Assembly (NCBI GenBank): GCA_015064185.1
Contig: SVSS01000001.1
Span: 68,910-132,909 of the forward strand
Length of the DNA stretch: 64,000 nt
Direction: 5' to 3'
Origin: Oscillospiraceae bacterium
Lineage (GTDB): Bacteria; Bacillota; Clostridia; Oscillospirales; CAG-272
Below, piece after piece: positions 1 to 8,651 of the stretch (the stretch's first letter is position 1; each line of letters begins with the position of its first letter). Both the position numbers and the translations under genes were made by a program. The notes under the pieces were generated by a model. It was not told the origin of the DNA. It was given only the letters and a program-made list of their open reading frames with translations, and searched no databases.

Positions 1-646
1 GATGAAGCATGCGTGGAATTTGGTGAAGATCGATGGCGCATGGTATCACGTTGACATTACGTGGGACGATAGCAAAAGCTACCCCACGCTTACCTCGTAT
101 ACGTATTTTTTGCAAAGCGACGCGGGGCTTGTTGCGATCGATGCAACAAAAAAGGAAGCCGACCGACATCGCGAATGGGTAACGGCACAGGCGGCAACCA
201 ACACCAAATATGATGCCGCCGTGTTCCGCAAAACAAATACCCCTATTTTAAATCACAACGGTGTGTATTATCTGACCGTTCGTGCCGAAGACACAAAGTC
301 TTCGCGCGGAGCTATTCTTTCGGGAACGGATATTACCGCCATGACGCATTTTCTTGATGTCAAGGGCGGCTATTGGGCGGCAGGTCAAGGCAGTTATTAT
401 ACCGATTGCTTTACAGGGCTTTGGCTTGAAGGTCAGTATCTTTATTATAACTCAGGCAATTCGATCAGCTGCGTGAATCTTAGTGCCCCCACAACCGATT
501 ACCGCGTGTATTTGGCAACCGATCTTGCTGTGGGCGAGAGTATTTACGGCATTATTGGTATTGAAAACGGAAGGCTGACCTATCTTAAGGCGGCAACGCT
601 TTACGCTAAAACATATACCGTCGGCACGTTAGATGCTGTACAGTAA
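1..646 (+). CDS. Transglutaminase-like domain protein, C-terminal part (5' end outside window)
   Basis: The reading frame is open at the left edge, so only the C-terminal ~215 residues are present. The visible start carries the transglutaminase-fold pattern HAWN-x-V-x-ID-G-x-W-Y-H-V-D-x-T-W-D-D, in which the His and Asp are the second and third members of the Cys-His-Asp triad; the Cys would lie upstream. After about residue 30 the sequence is beta-rich with no domain I recognise (repeated Tyr-Tyr and Gly-rich strands). Such proteins are usually secreted or surface-bound peptidases or cross-linkers in Clostridia. A strong hairpin terminator follows the stop. Family assignment is fairly sure; substrate is unknown. 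Confidence 0.7.
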   Translation, partial: MKHAWNLVKIDGAWYHVDITWDDSKSYPTLTSYTYFLQSDAGLVAIDATKKEADRHREWVTAQAATNTKYDAAVFRKTNTPILNHNGVYYLTVRAEDTKSSRGAILSGTDITAMTHFLDVKGGYWAAGQGSYYTDCFTGLWLEGQYLYYNSGNSISCVNLSAPTTDYRVYLATDLAVGESIYGIIGIENGRLTYLKAATLYAKTYTVGTLDAVQ

Positions 647-670
647 AAATAAACTTGTGGCAAATAAAGC

Positions 671-704
671 TGCCCCCACTTGCGCAACAGCGCAAGTGGG
701 GGCA
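671..704. terminator. Bidirectional hairpin terminator between convergent genes
   Basis: A perfect 15-bp stem (671-685 with 690-704) with loop AACA lies between the stop of the transglutaminase-like gene and the stop of tyrS, which converge here. The T-tract is weak on both sides, but placement and stem strength support termination. Confidence 0.7.
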
Positions 705-731
705 ATTCTATGATATGGAGAGTTTATTGCT

Positions 732-1946
732 TTACTTTATGAGTGCGCGACGGTAGTTCTTTTTGCCGCGCTTTACAAGCAGACCCTCGGCGAGCTCTGC
801 CTTGGTGTAGGTCTTGGAGATATCGGTCACCTTGTCGCCCTCAACCGTAACACCGCCCTGCTGCACGTTGCGGCGTGCCTCGGACTTGGAGGCGCAAAGC
901 TCGGTTTTTACAAGCAAGGTAAGAATGTCAATGGCGCCGTCAACAAGATCCGTGTCGGACAGCTCGGTGGTGGGCGCATCGGCAGCGGAGCCTGCACCAA
1001 ACAGCGCCTTAGCGCTTGCCTCGGCCTTTGCCGCCTCCTCCTCGCCGTGCACCAGCTTAGTAAGCTCAAAAGCAAGGATCTCCTTGGCGCGGTTTAATTG
1101 CTCGCCCTCCCATGTGTCCATCTTGTCGATCTCCTCAACGGGCAGGAAGGTGAGCATGCGGATGCACCTCAGCACATCGGCATCGCCAACGTTGCGCCAA
1201 TATTGGTAAAACTCGTAAGGTGTGGTTTTTTCGGGATCAAGCCAAACGGCGCCGCTTGCGGTCTTGCCCATCTTTTTGCCCTCGGAGTTTAAGAGCAGGG
1301 TAATGGTCATGGCGTAGGCATCCTTACCAAGCTTTTTGCGGATCAGCTCGGTACCGCCAAGCATATTGGACCATTGGTCGTCACCGCCAAACTGCATATT
1401 GCAGTTGTAGGTCTTGTACAGGTGATAAAAGTCGTAGGACTGCATGATCATGTAATTGAACTCAAGGAAGGACAGGCCCTTCTCCATGCGCTGCTTGTAG
1501 CACTCGGCAGAAAGCATCTTGTTTACCGAGAAGCACGCACCTACGTCACGCAGCACGTCTACGTAGTTGAGGTCAAGCAGCCAATCGGCATTGTTGACCA
1601 GAATGGCGTTGTCAAAATCAATAAAGCGCGACATCTGCTTTTTAAAGCATGCCACGTTGTGATCGATCGTTTCGCGCGTCATCATTTTGCGCATGTCGGT
1701 TCGACCCGACGGGTCGCCGATCATAGCAGTACCGCCACCGATCAGAACCACAGGCTTATTGCCTGCCATTTGCAAGCGCTTCATCAGGCAAAGCGCCATA
1801 AAATGCCCTACGTGCAGCGAATCTGCCGTCGGGTCAAAACCGATGTAAAAGGTTGCTTTCCCCTCGTTTACAAGGTCGCGGATCTCCGCCTCGTCGGTCA
1901 CCTGTGCAATCAGGCCGCGGGCAACCAATTCTTCGTAAATTTTCAT
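732..1946 (-). CDS. tyrS: Tyrosyl-tRNA synthetase
   Basis: Charges tRNA-Tyr with tyrosine using ATP in the cytoplasm. The 404-residue protein has the class I signatures HVGH (residues 45-48, the HIGH motif) and KMGKT (225-229, the KMSKS loop), the FGGDDQWSN segment that contacts tyrosine and tRNA, and a C-terminal S4 RNA-binding domain (about 345-404, with [15 protein letters not shown]). Length is typical of the bacterial TyrS subgroup. The start is the ATG at 1946, preceded by AAAGGAGAT. A tyrosine-specific T-box leader and its own promoter lie directly upstream, so expression should rise when uncharged tRNA-Tyr accumulates. Confidence 0.97.
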   Translation of the reverse strand: MKIYEELVARGLIAQVTDEAEIRDLVNEGKATFYIGFDPTADSLHVGHFMALCLMKRLQMAGNKPVVLIGGGTAMIGDPSGRTDMRKMMTRETIDHNVACFKKQMSRFIDFDNAILVNNADWLLDLNYVDVLRDVGACFSVNKMLSAECYKQRMEKGLSFLEFNYMIMQSYDFYHLYKTYNCNMQFGGDDQWSNMLGGTELIRKKLGKDAYAMTITLLLNSEGKKMGKTASGAVWLDPEKTTPYEFYQYWRNVGDADVLRCIRMLTFLPVEEIDKMDTWEGEQLNRAKEILAFELTKLVHGEEEAAKAEASAKALFGAGSAADAPTTELSDTDLVDGAIDILTLLVKTELCASKSEARRNVQQGGVTVEGDKVTDISKTYTKAELAEGLLVKRGKKNYRRALIK

Positions 1947-1981
1947 GCTCTATCTCCTTTGCTTTAAAAACAAAATAAAAA

Positions 1982-2236
1982 CGCCCCTGCCAAACGGCAA
2001 GAGGGCGAATGATCGCGGTACCACCTCTGTTTACCGCCATAGGCGGCATCTCAAACGGCATAATTGCCGCAGCTCGCGTAACGGGCGACACCGTCGCAGC
2101 CTACTGAGGATATCCCTGTTCGGTGCGCAACTCGCGAATGTATTTCGGCAAGTGCCCCCTCCGTTTTACACCACCCAACGGCTCTCTTTGCGGTTTCAGC
2201 TTGCCTACTCTTTCGGTCACAGTCTTTACCGACTTA
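1982..2236 (-). promoter_or_regulatory. T-box leader of tyrS (tyrosine specifier)
   Basis: The minus-strand leader holds the T-box antiterminator motif GAGGTGGTACCGCG (2014-2027), followed by a terminator hairpin (1982-2007) with a T-run. In Stem I, GGCAAG pairs with CTTGCC and frames a specifier loop read as GAAA-TAC-ATTC; the TAC tyrosine codon is at 2140-2142. An AGAGAG element and a GGGTGGTGTAAAAC segment fit the Stem I consensus. Uncharged tRNA-Tyr is expected to stabilise the antiterminator and permit tyrS transcription. Confidence 0.92.
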
Positions 2237-2264
2237 GTATAACACACCTTTTTTTGCTTGTCAA
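2236..2264 (-). promoter_or_regulatory. Promoter of the tyrS leader
   Basis: On the minus strand, TTGACA (2259-2264) and TATACT (2236-2241) are separated by 17 bp, placing the start about 7 nt before Stem I of the T-box. Confidence 0.85.
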
Positions 2265-2291
2265 GCCCAATTTTAATGTTGCGTGCAGTAC

Positions 2292-2320
2292 TTGACTTTT
2301 TATAGATTTTGTTATAAAAT
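2292..2320 (+). promoter_or_regulatory. Promoter of the rpiR-type regulator operon
   Basis: TTGACT (2292-2297) and TAAAAT (2315-2320) are spaced by 17 bp and precede the operon starting at 2375. The promoter is divergent from the tyrS promoter, with -35 boxes about 28 bp apart. Confidence 0.7.
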
Positions 2321-2374
2321 ATTATATTGATATCCATAGATGCTGCCACGGCGCAGCGCAACGGAGGGAACGGT

Positions 2375-3235
2375 ATGAAACAAAATCTGCTTCAGCAAAT
2401 GACAGCGCGTATGCCCGAATTTTCAAAGGGTCAGCGCCTCATTGCGCAATATATCTTAAATCATTACGACCGTGCTGCCTATATGACGGCGTCGCGCCTT
2501 GGCAGCCTCGTAGCGGTTTCGGAATCTACCGTCGTGCGCTTTGCCAACGAGCTTGGGTTTGCGGGCTATCCCGAAATGCAGCGTGCCCTGCAGGAGCTTG
2601 CCAAAACCAATCTTACTGCCGCGCAGCGTATGCAGGTTGCAGATAACCTGCTTGATAAGAACAACATACTCGATCATGTGCTGCAGGCCGATGCGGACAA
2701 GATCCGCCACACGCTTGATGCCATTGATCGGGATGCGTTTTACGGTGCGGTTGAAAAGATCGTGGCGGCGCGTAACATCTATATTTTGGGCGTGCGCTCC
2801 TCAGCGGCACTTGCCGATTTTCTTACCTTTAATTTCCGCATGATGTTTGACAATGTGCGTGCCGTAGAGGGCACAACGGGCACCGAGATCTTTGAGCAGC
2901 TGCTTGATATTGGTCCCGAGGATGTTTTTATTGCGATCAGCTTTCCACGCTATTCCAAGCGCACGGTACGTGCCGTGGAGTTTGCGCACCGTGCGGGTGC
3001 TGATGTTGTGGCACTGACCGACAGTGCCACGTCGCCCCTTGCCCCTGAAAGCGATCAGCTTTTGACGGCACGCAGTGACATGGCATCCTTTGTGGATTCC
3101 TTGGTGGCACCGCTTAGCATCATCAATGCTATGGTGGCTGCTGTTTCGATGCGCAAGCATGACGAGGTTACCGATCGCTTGCACCGTCTTGAGCGTATTT
3201 GGGACGAATACGACGTGTATGATAAAAACAGTTGA
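2375..3235 (+). CDS. MurR/RpiR family transcriptional regulator
   Basis: A 286-residue regulator with an N-terminal HTH of the RpiR type (about residues 1-77; LGSLVAVSESTVVRFANELGF is the recognition region) and a C-terminal SIS domain (about 125-255) that in this family binds phosphosugars. The start at 2375 has the ribosome site GGAGGG 8 nt upstream; an ATG at 2327 lacks one. It is first in an operon with baiN-like, cmk, plsC and ispH-rpsA genes. No sugar gene sits beside it, so its ligand cannot be inferred. Family assignment is sure; regulon is unknown. Confidence 0.9.
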   Translation: MKQNLLQQMTARMPEFSKGQRLIAQYILNHYDRAAYMTASRLGSLVAVSESTVVRFANELGFAGYPEMQRALQELAKTNLTAAQRMQVADNLLDKNNILDHVLQADADKIRHTLDAIDRDAFYGAVEKIVAARNIYILGVRSSAALADFLTFNFRMMFDNVRAVEGTTGTEIFEQLLDIGPEDVFIAISFPRYSKRTVRAVEFAHRAGADVVALTDSATSPLAPESDQLLTARSDMASFVDSLVAPLSIINAMVAAVSMRKHDEVTDRLHRLERIWDEYDVYDKNS

Positions 3236-3237
3236 GT

Positions 3238-4479
3238 ATGGCAGTAACAGTTGCTGTGATCGGTGGCGGTGCGGCAGGGCTCATGGCGGCAATACATGCC
3301 GCGCGCCTTGGCGCCGACGTTACCGTATTTGAAAAAAATGAGCGCTGCGGTCGTAAGCTGCGCATTACGGGCAAGGGCAGGTGCAATGTTACAAATCATT
3401 GCACACGGGATGTGTTTTTTGCGAATGTTACGGGCAATGCGCGCTTCCTTTTCTCCGCATGGGATCGCTTTGGTGCGGAGGATACCGAGGCTTTTTTTGA
3501 GGAGCTTGGCGTGCCGCTTAAGGTTGAACGCGGCAACCGTGTTTTTCCCGTTTCCGATAAGGCGACCGATATTGTGGACGCGCTGGTGCGTGAATGCCGC
3601 CGCACGGGTGTGAATATCGTTTGTGCTACAGTGGCAGAGCTCCTTGTTGAAGGGGGGCGTGTGCGCGGTGTGCGCACCTCGCGCGGCGAAATGCAATTTG
3701 ATGCCGTGATCGTGGCTACGGGCGGCGTTTCCTATCCTTTGACGGGCTCCACAGGCGACGGTTATCGCTTTGCTACTGCGGTGGGGCATACCGTTGTTAC
3801 TCCTACGGCATCTCTGGTGCCCTTGGTAGAGGACGGTAATTTTTGCGCGGGCGTGCAGGGCCTTTCCCTTAGAAATGTGCGCCTTTCGGTACGCGATGCT
3901 GTAAAAAACAAGACCGTGTTTGAGGATTTCGGAGAAATGCTTTTTACGCATTACGGTCTTTCCGGTCCGCTTGTGCTCTCGGCATCGGCGCATTTGACCG
4001 ATATGTGCCCGGGGCGGTATACACTTTTTATCGATCTTAAGCCTGCGCTTGATGAAAAAACGCTGGATGCACGCCTTTTGTCGGACTTTAAAAAATATCA
4101 AAACCGCGATTTTCTAAACGCACTATCCGACCTCTTGCCGCAAAAGCTGATCGCACCCCTGGTGCGCCTGTCGGGTATTGATGCGCGCAAAAAGGTCAAT
4201 GCTATCACAAGAGAGGAGCGTTTTGCGCTTCTCGCACTTTTAAAGGGGCTTCCTGTTAAGGTGCGCGGCTTCCGCCCCATTGCAGAGGCAATTATCACCA
4301 AGGGCGGTGTTGCCCTAACGGAGATCTCGCCCCGTACCATGGCATCAAAAAAGGCGCAGGGGCTCTACTTTGCGGGCGAGGTGCTTGATCTTGATGCCTA
4401 TACGGGCGGCTTTAATTTGCAGATTGCGTTTTCCACTGCGGTTCTCGCAGGCGAGAGCGCCGTATGTATGATAGAATAA
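3238..4479 (+). CDS. NAD(P)/FAD-dependent oxidoreductase, BaiN/HI0933 family
   Basis: A 413-residue flavoprotein of the HI0933/YhiN/BaiN family. The N-terminus has the dinucleotide fold VIGGGAAGLMAAIHAA, then CGRKLRITGKGRCNVTN, the family hallmark; a second FAD contact appears at the C-terminus in LYFAGEVLDLDAYTGGFNLQ. Physiological substrate is unproven for most members; BaiN itself has been linked to bile-acid dehydroxylation, which cannot be assumed here. The ATG at 3238 lies 2 nt after the regulator's stop, so the genes are translationally coupled; a TTG at 3232 is an alternative start. The order of this gene, cmk, plsC and ispH is common in Clostridia. Confidence 0.88.
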   Translation: MAVTVAVIGGGAAGLMAAIHAARLGADVTVFEKNERCGRKLRITGKGRCNVTNHCTRDVFFANVTGNARFLFSAWDRFGAEDTEAFFEELGVPLKVERGNRVFPVSDKATDIVDALVRECRRTGVNIVCATVAELLVEGGRVRGVRTSRGEMQFDAVIVATGGVSYPLTGSTGDGYRFATAVGHTVVTPTASLVPLVEDGNFCAGVQGLSLRNVRLSVRDAVKNKTVFEDFGEMLFTHYGLSGPLVLSASAHLTDMCPGRYTLFIDLKPALDEKTLDARLLSDFKKYQNRDFLNALSDLLPQKLIAPLVRLSGIDARKKVNAITREERFALLALLKGLPVKVRGFRPIAEAIITKGGVALTEISPRTMASKKAQGLYFAGEVLDLDAYTGGFNLQIAFSTAVLAGESAVCMIE

Positions 4480-4498
4480 GTTAACAAGGAGAAACAGC

Positions 4499-5173
4499 AT
4501 GATCAGAATTGCCATTGACGGCCCCAGCGGTGCCGGAAAAAGCAGCATAGCAAAGGCGGTTGCCGCACGGCTTGGCATTGTTTACGTGGACACGGGTGCG
4601 CTTTATCGCACGGTCGGCTACTTTGTGAGAAGTAAGGGCTTTGCGCGCACCGATATCGAGGGTATTGTTTCCTGCTTGCCGCACATTAAGATCGAGGTGC
4701 GCTATGAAAACGGCGCACAGCACGTTTATCTGAACGGCGAGGATCTTGGCGACCGCATTCGCGAGCCCGAGATCTCCATGTACGCATCGGCTGTATCTGC
4801 CGTACCTGCGGTACGTGATTTTTTGCTGGATACGCAACGCGATATCGCTGCCAAAAACAGCGTTATCATGGACGGGCGTGATATCGGCACCGTTATTTTA
4901 CCCCATGCTGACGTAAAAATTTTTATGACTGCTTCAAACGAGGCACGCGCCATGCGTCGCACCAAGGAGCTTTTGGCAAAGGGCATGGAGGCAAATTACG
5001 AGGACGTGCTGCGTGAAATGATCGAGCGCGACAATAACGATCGCAACCGTGCCGTAGCGCCCGCAGTAGCGGCGCCCGATGCCGTTTTGTTGGATAACTC
5101 GGATATGAGTATCGAGGAAAACGTAGAGGCGGTGCTTGCAATCATTCGAGAAAAAAGCGGTGTAACGGTATGA
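4499..5173 (+). CDS. cmk: Cytidylate kinase
   Basis: Phosphorylates CMP and dCMP to the diphosphates with ATP in pyrimidine salvage and nucleotide supply. The 224-residue protein opens with the P-loop IDGPSGAGKSS, then DTGALYRTVGY, the CMP-binding segment, and has DGRDIGTVILPHADVKIFMTAS (NMP-binding and core) and a lid region rich in Arg and Asp (RDNNDRNR). Length matches the family. It starts 20 nt after the flavoprotein stop with a ribosome site (AAGGAG) and overlaps the next gene by 4 nt (ATGA). Confidence 0.97.
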   Translation: MIRIAIDGPSGAGKSSIAKAVAARLGIVYVDTGALYRTVGYFVRSKGFARTDIEGIVSCLPHIKIEVRYENGAQHVYLNGEDLGDRIREPEISMYASAVSAVPAVRDFLLDTQRDIAAKNSVIMDGRDIGTVILPHADVKIFMTASNEARAMRRTKELLAKGMEANYEDVLREMIERDNNDRNRAVAPAVAAPDAVLLDNSDMSIEENVEAVLAIIREKSGVTV

Positions 5174-5790
5174 AAAGTGTTTTTTACATTATCATTCGCA
5201 CTCTGCTCGTTATCCCTGCTAAGCTGCTATTTCGCGTACGTGTGGTAGGGCGAAAAAACGAGCCGAAAAAGAAAGAGGGCGTATATCTGGTTTGTGCCAA
5301 TCATCAAACCGTGCTTGACCCTGTGTTTTTGTGCATTGCGCTGCGCCGTCAGCAGCCCCATTTTATGGCAAAGGCTGAGCTGTTTCGTGTGCCGGTGATC
5401 GGCACGCTGGTGCGCTGGCTCGGTGCCTATCCCGTTTCCCGCGGCAAGGGGGATGTGGGCGCCATTAAGCATGCGATCAAGCTGCTTGAGAATGGAAGGA
5501 GCATCGGGCTTTTCCCGCAGGGCACGCGCTGTGCCGGTAAGGACCCGCGTGAGTGCAGAGTGAAAAACGGTGCGGCAATGATCGCCTCGCACGCTGGGGC
5601 GCAGATCCTGCCCGTGCACATCAAGATGAAAAATTACACCTGGAAATTTTTCAGGCGCGTGACGGTAGTGATCGGAGAACCGATCCCGTTTGCTGAGTTT
5701 TCGTATGACGCGCAAAAAACAGGCGAATACGCGCGTATCTCCGAGAGGGTCTATGGCGAGATCTGCCGCCTTGGGGACACGGTGAAATAA
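5170..5790 (+). CDS. plsC: 1-acyl-sn-glycerol-3-phosphate acyltransferase
   Basis: Transfers an acyl chain to lysophosphatidate to make phosphatidate at the membrane. The 206-residue protein begins with a hydrophobic segment (about 4-22), then motif I NHQTVLD (residues 44-50, the HX4D catalytic motif) and motif III FPQGTR (115-120, substrate phosphate binding). It overlaps cmk by 4 nt and shares one base with ispH (stop TAA and start ATG overlap at 5790), so the three are cotranslated. Family is certain; it could also use other lysophospholipids. Confidence 0.93.
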   Translation: MKSVFYIIIRTLLVIPAKLLFRVRVVGRKNEPKKKEGVYLVCANHQTVLDPVFLCIALRRQQPHFMAKAELFRVPVIGTLVRWLGAYPVSRGKGDVGAIKHAIKLLENGRSIGLFPQGTRCAGKDPRECRVKNGAAMIASHAGAQILPVHIKMKNYTWKFFRRVTVVIGEPIPFAEFSYDAQKTGEYARISERVYGEICRLGDTVK

Positions 5791-7826
5791 TGGAAGTTAC
5801 GATTGCCAAAAATGCGGGCTTTTGCCCCGGCGTGCGCAATGCGACGGAACGGCTGCATAGCCGTATGGCACAAGCCAAGAGCGGCGAGCGCATTGTAACG
5901 CTCGGGCACCTCATACATAACGAGGAATATAACGAGGGGCTTGCTGCAAGAGGTGTTCGCGCGATCAAGGCGGATGAGCTTGCTTCGCTTGCCACAACCG
6001 CTTCGCCCGACACGCCCATTACGGTTTTTGTGCGCGCGCATGGCATCAGTCGCGAGATAAGAGCGCAATTAGAGGCGCTTGCCGCCGCACACGAGGGATT
6101 TTCCTTCGTGGATTGCACCTGTCCGTTTGTCACCAAGATCCATCGCATTGCCGGGGAGCTTTCACAAAACGGAGGGAAAGACACGCATATTTTCATTTGC
6201 ATCGGCAATGCTGCCCATCCCGAGGTGGAGGGCTTTATGAGCTGCTTTGACGGCGAAAAATACGTTTTTTCGGATTTTTCAAGCTTTGCGACAGCACTTA
6301 CCGGCGCACTTGGGGAGAAAATTTTGTCAAAAGTGCCCGTAATGGTAGCACAAACCACCCAAAATTTAACAGAATGGAAAAAATGTCAAAAACTTTTAAA
6401 AAAGGTCTGTACAAATGCTTTAATTTTTGATACAATATGTAATGTTACGGATTCCCGACAGACAGAAGCGGCGGCGCTTGCCGCAATTTCAGACGGTATG
6501 ATCGTGATTGGCGGCAAGGAAAGCTCAAACACCGCAAAGCTTTTCGATATCTGCCAAGCACACTGCCCCGAAACGCTCCGTGTGACCGATACGGCGCAAA
6601 TGCCTTTGGTGAAGACGTTTTCATTGACCCATCGCAAAGTGGGTATAGTTGCGGGAGCTTCGACCCCGCAAGAGATCATTGAGGAGGTATATAAAACAAT
6701 GACTGAAGCAGAAAACTTTGCAAAACTTCTTGAAGAAACTGAAGTCAAAAATTTACATACAGGAGCAATCGTTACCGGTACCGTATCCCACGTATCCGAC
6801 ACTGAGCTGCAGCTGGATCTCGGCGCAGGCGTAACCGGCTACATCAAGGCCGACCGCGTAAGCGATGACCCTTCTGTAAAGCTGACTGAGCAGTTCAAGG
6901 TAGGCGACACCGTAGAAGCCAAGGTGATCCGCGTAAGCGACATCGAGGGTGTGGCAGAGCTTGACAAAAGACGCGTTGACTCCGGCAAGAATTGGGAAAA
7001 GATCGTTGCCGCAAAAGAGGCAAACGAGGTGCTTGAGGCTACCGTTGCAGACGTAGTGAAGGGCGGCGTAATCGTATTCGTTTACGGCAACCGCGTATTC
7101 ATTCCCGCATCTCAGACCGGTGTTCCCAAGGACGGCGATCTCGCTCCCCTGAAGGGCACGAGCATCAAGTTCAAGGTGATCGAGGTGAAGGAGCAGGGCC
7201 ATAAGGCGATCGGCTCCATTCGCGTTGTGCTTCGTGAGGAGCGCCGCGCACAGGAAGAGGAGTTCTGGGCATCTATCGAGGAGGGTAAGACCTACACCGG
7301 TGTTGTAAAGAGCATGACCTCCTACGGTGCGTTTGTAGATCTTGGCGGTGTTGACGGCATGGTGCATACCAGCGAGCTTTCCTGGAAGCACATCAAAAAC
7401 CCCGCAGAGGTTCTCTCCATTGGCGAAACCGTTACCGTTTTCGTGAAGTCCTTTGACCGCGAGAAGAAGCGCATCTCTCTTGGCTACAAGACCGAGGATA
7501 CCAACCCCTGGTTCATCTTTACGAACAAGTGCCAGGTTGGCGACGTTGTTCCCGTTAAGATCGTAAGCATGATGCCCTTCGGCGCATTTGCAGAGATCAT
7601 CGACGGTGTTGACGGCCTTATTCACATTTCGCAGATCGCTATGACTCGCATCGGCAAGCCCGCTGACGTGCTGGAGATCGGTCAGAGCGTTGACGCTAAG
7701 ATCATTGAGATCGATAGCGAGAAGCAAAAGGTAAGCCTTTCTATCCGCGCACTTCTTGAGGAGGTTGCTGCCGCTGAGGCCGCAATGCCTGAGGAAGCCG
7801 TAGAAGAGGCTCCCGTTGAGGAATAA
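5790..7826 (+). CDS. ispH: Fused 4-hydroxy-3-methylbut-2-enyl diphosphate reductase and S1-domain protein
   Basis: A 678-residue fusion. Residues 1-285 are IspH, the last enzyme of the MEP isoprenoid pathway; the three cluster-ligand cysteines are visible at C12 (FCPG), C111 (DCTCPF) and C217 (ICNVTDS). Residues about 320-650 hold four S1 RNA-binding repeats like ribosomal protein S1 (for example YTGVVKSMTSYGAFVDLGGVDG), ending in an acidic tail. This fusion is known from Clostridia. An in-frame ATG at 6699 with GAGGAGG upstream begins exactly where the S1 part begins, and a weak promoter-like pair (TGTACA 6408-6413, TACAAT 6431-6436, 17-bp spacing) lies inside the IspH part, so a separate 375-residue S1 product is possible. 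Confidence 0.95.
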   Translation: MEVTIAKNAGFCPGVRNATERLHSRMAQAKSGERIVTLGHLIHNEEYNEGLAARGVRAIKADELASLATTASPDTPITVFVRAHGISREIRAQLEALAAAHEGFSFVDCTCPFVTKIHRIAGELSQNGGKDTHIFICIGNAAHPEVEGFMSCFDGEKYVFSDFSSFATALTGALGEKILSKVPVMVAQTTQNLTEWKKCQKLLKKVCTNALIFDTICNVTDSRQTEAAALAAISDGMIVIGGKESSNTAKLFDICQAHCPETLRVTDTAQMPLVKTFSLTHRKVGIVAGASTPQEIIEEVYKTMTEAENFAKLLEETEVKNLHTGAIVTGTVSHVSDTELQLDLGAGVTGYIKADRVSDDPSVKLTEQFKVGDTVEAKVIRVSDIEGVAELDKRRVDSGKNWEKIVAAKEANEVLEATVADVVKGGVIVFVYGNRVFIPASQTGVPKDGDLAPLKGTSIKFKVIEVKEQGHKAIGSIRVVLREERRAQEEEFWASIEEGKTYTGVVKSMTSYGAFVDLGGVDGMVHTSELSWKHIKNPAEVLSIGETVTVFVKSFDREKKRISLGYKTEDTNPWFIFTNKCQVGDVVPVKIVSMMPFGAFAEIIDGVDGLIHISQIAMTRIGKPADVLEIGQSVDAKIIEIDSEKQKVSLSIRALLEEVAAAEAAMPEEAVEEAPVEE

Positions 7827-7837
7827 TAAAAAACAAA

Positions 7838-7882
7838 AGAGTGCACCCCAAATGCTGTTGTATTTGGGGTGCACTCTTAAAT
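7838..7882 (+). terminator. Terminator of the rpiR-ispH operon
   Basis: A 16-bp stem (7838-7853 with 7862-7877) with an 8-nt loop follows the ispH-rpsA stop by 12 nt; an A-run precedes it and a short T/A tract follows. Confidence 0.85.
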
Positions 7883-7906
7883 TTAAGGGAAAATCCTGAA
7901 ATATCA

Positions 7907-7936
7907 TTGACAGTAAGGCATAGGATATGTTATAAT
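7907..7936 (+). promoter_or_regulatory. Promoter of the mgsA-like gene
   Basis: TTGACA (7907-7912) and TATAAT (7931-7936) match consensus with an 18-bp spacer; the start codon is 65 nt downstream. Confidence 0.85.
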
Positions 7937-8000
7937 GTATTGGAATAAACAGTATTCTTGACACTGATATTCTACGGTCGAGGGAAGGAAGGTGCCTTGC

Positions 8001-8429
8001 ATGGAAATTGCCATTATTGCGGCAGACATGAAGAAGGAACTGATGACACAGTTCTGTATTGCGTATTGCGGCGTGCTTAGCAAGCATAACCTATGTGCCA
8101 CCAGCATTACCGCGAAGTACATTTCGGAAGCCACAGGTCTTACCATCGAAAAAATGCTTACGGGTGAGCAAGGGGGAGAGCAGCAGATCGCCACACGCGT
8201 TGCGTATAACGAGATCGATATTTTGCTGTATTTCCGCGACACGCGTCCTGAGGCAATTTATGACGATAAAGAGGGGCAGGAGCTTTTGCTTGCCTGTGAC
8301 CGATACAACATTCCCGTTGCAACCAATATTGCGACTGCGGAGGTACTGATCACAGCGCTTGATCGCGGCGATCTTGATTGGAGAAACTTCTTAAATCCAA
8401 GAAGCGAGTACAATCGCAGTAAAAAATAA
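8001..8429 (+). CDS. mgsA: Methylglyoxal synthase-like protein
   Basis: A 142-residue single-domain protein of the MGS fold (MEIAIIAADMKK start; ATGLTIEKML; NIPVATNIATAEVLI), the family that converts dihydroxyacetone phosphate to methylglyoxal and phosphate. By eye, the catalytic Asp of the GGDQQ motif (Asp71 of E. coli) is Glu60 (GGEQQ), and the HxPDV motif that carries Asp101 and His98 reads YDDKEG, so Asp101 aligns with Glu and His98 with Asp. Activity is therefore uncertain. The ATG at 8001 is chosen because GGAAGG sits 8 nt upstream; a GTG at 7992 would overlap that site. It has its own promoter and precedes thrS. Confidence 0.85.
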   Translation: MEIAIIAADMKKELMTQFCIAYCGVLSKHNLCATSITAKYISEATGLTIEKMLTGEQGGEQQIATRVAYNEIDILLYFRDTRPEAIYDDKEGQELLLACDRYNIPVATNIATAEVLITALDRGDLDWRNFLNPRSEYNRSKK

Positions 8430-8439
8430 TAAAGTGTTT

Positions 8440-8620
8440 GGAACACGCCCCTGTATTACTGTGCACAGAGAGAGAACGGCAAGCTGAAACGTTCTTCACA
8501 AGGGATACATCGGGTACCGCCCAAACGCCAAGCTGTATAAATTATGAGTGAAACGCTCGGGTGGAACCGTGTGATAGTATCGCACCCCGACAGGTCTTTG
8601 TGCCCTGTCGGGGTGCGTAT
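8440..8620 (+). promoter_or_regulatory. T-box leader of thrS
   Basis: The leader has the T-box motif CGGGTGGAACCGTGT (8558-8572) and a terminator with a 14-bp stem (8581-8594 with 8603-8616) and T-run. An AGAGAG element and the arm AGAACG/CGTTCT with GCAAGCTGAAA loop lie at about 8468-8495. Stem I looks short. Threonine codons ACA (8507-8509) and ACC (8516-8518) are specifier candidates; I could not fold the specifier loop confidently by eye. Its position fits tRNA-Thr control of thrS. Confidence 0.85.
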
Positions 8621-8651
8621 GTTTTTAAATATTCTCAAAGGAGTAAATGAT

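Noticed and set aside
1834..2361. Minus-strand frames across the tyrS leader
   Set aside because: They span the T-box, terminator and promoter and show no family similarity.
7992..8000. GTG start of mgsA-like gene at 7992
   Set aside because: It would overlap the ribosome site GGAAGG; ATG 8001 has proper spacing and matches the family start.
8544..8651. N-terminal extension of thrS through the leader
   Set aside because: It crosses the T-box and terminator, and the ATG at 8652 has a good ribosome site and the family's normal start.
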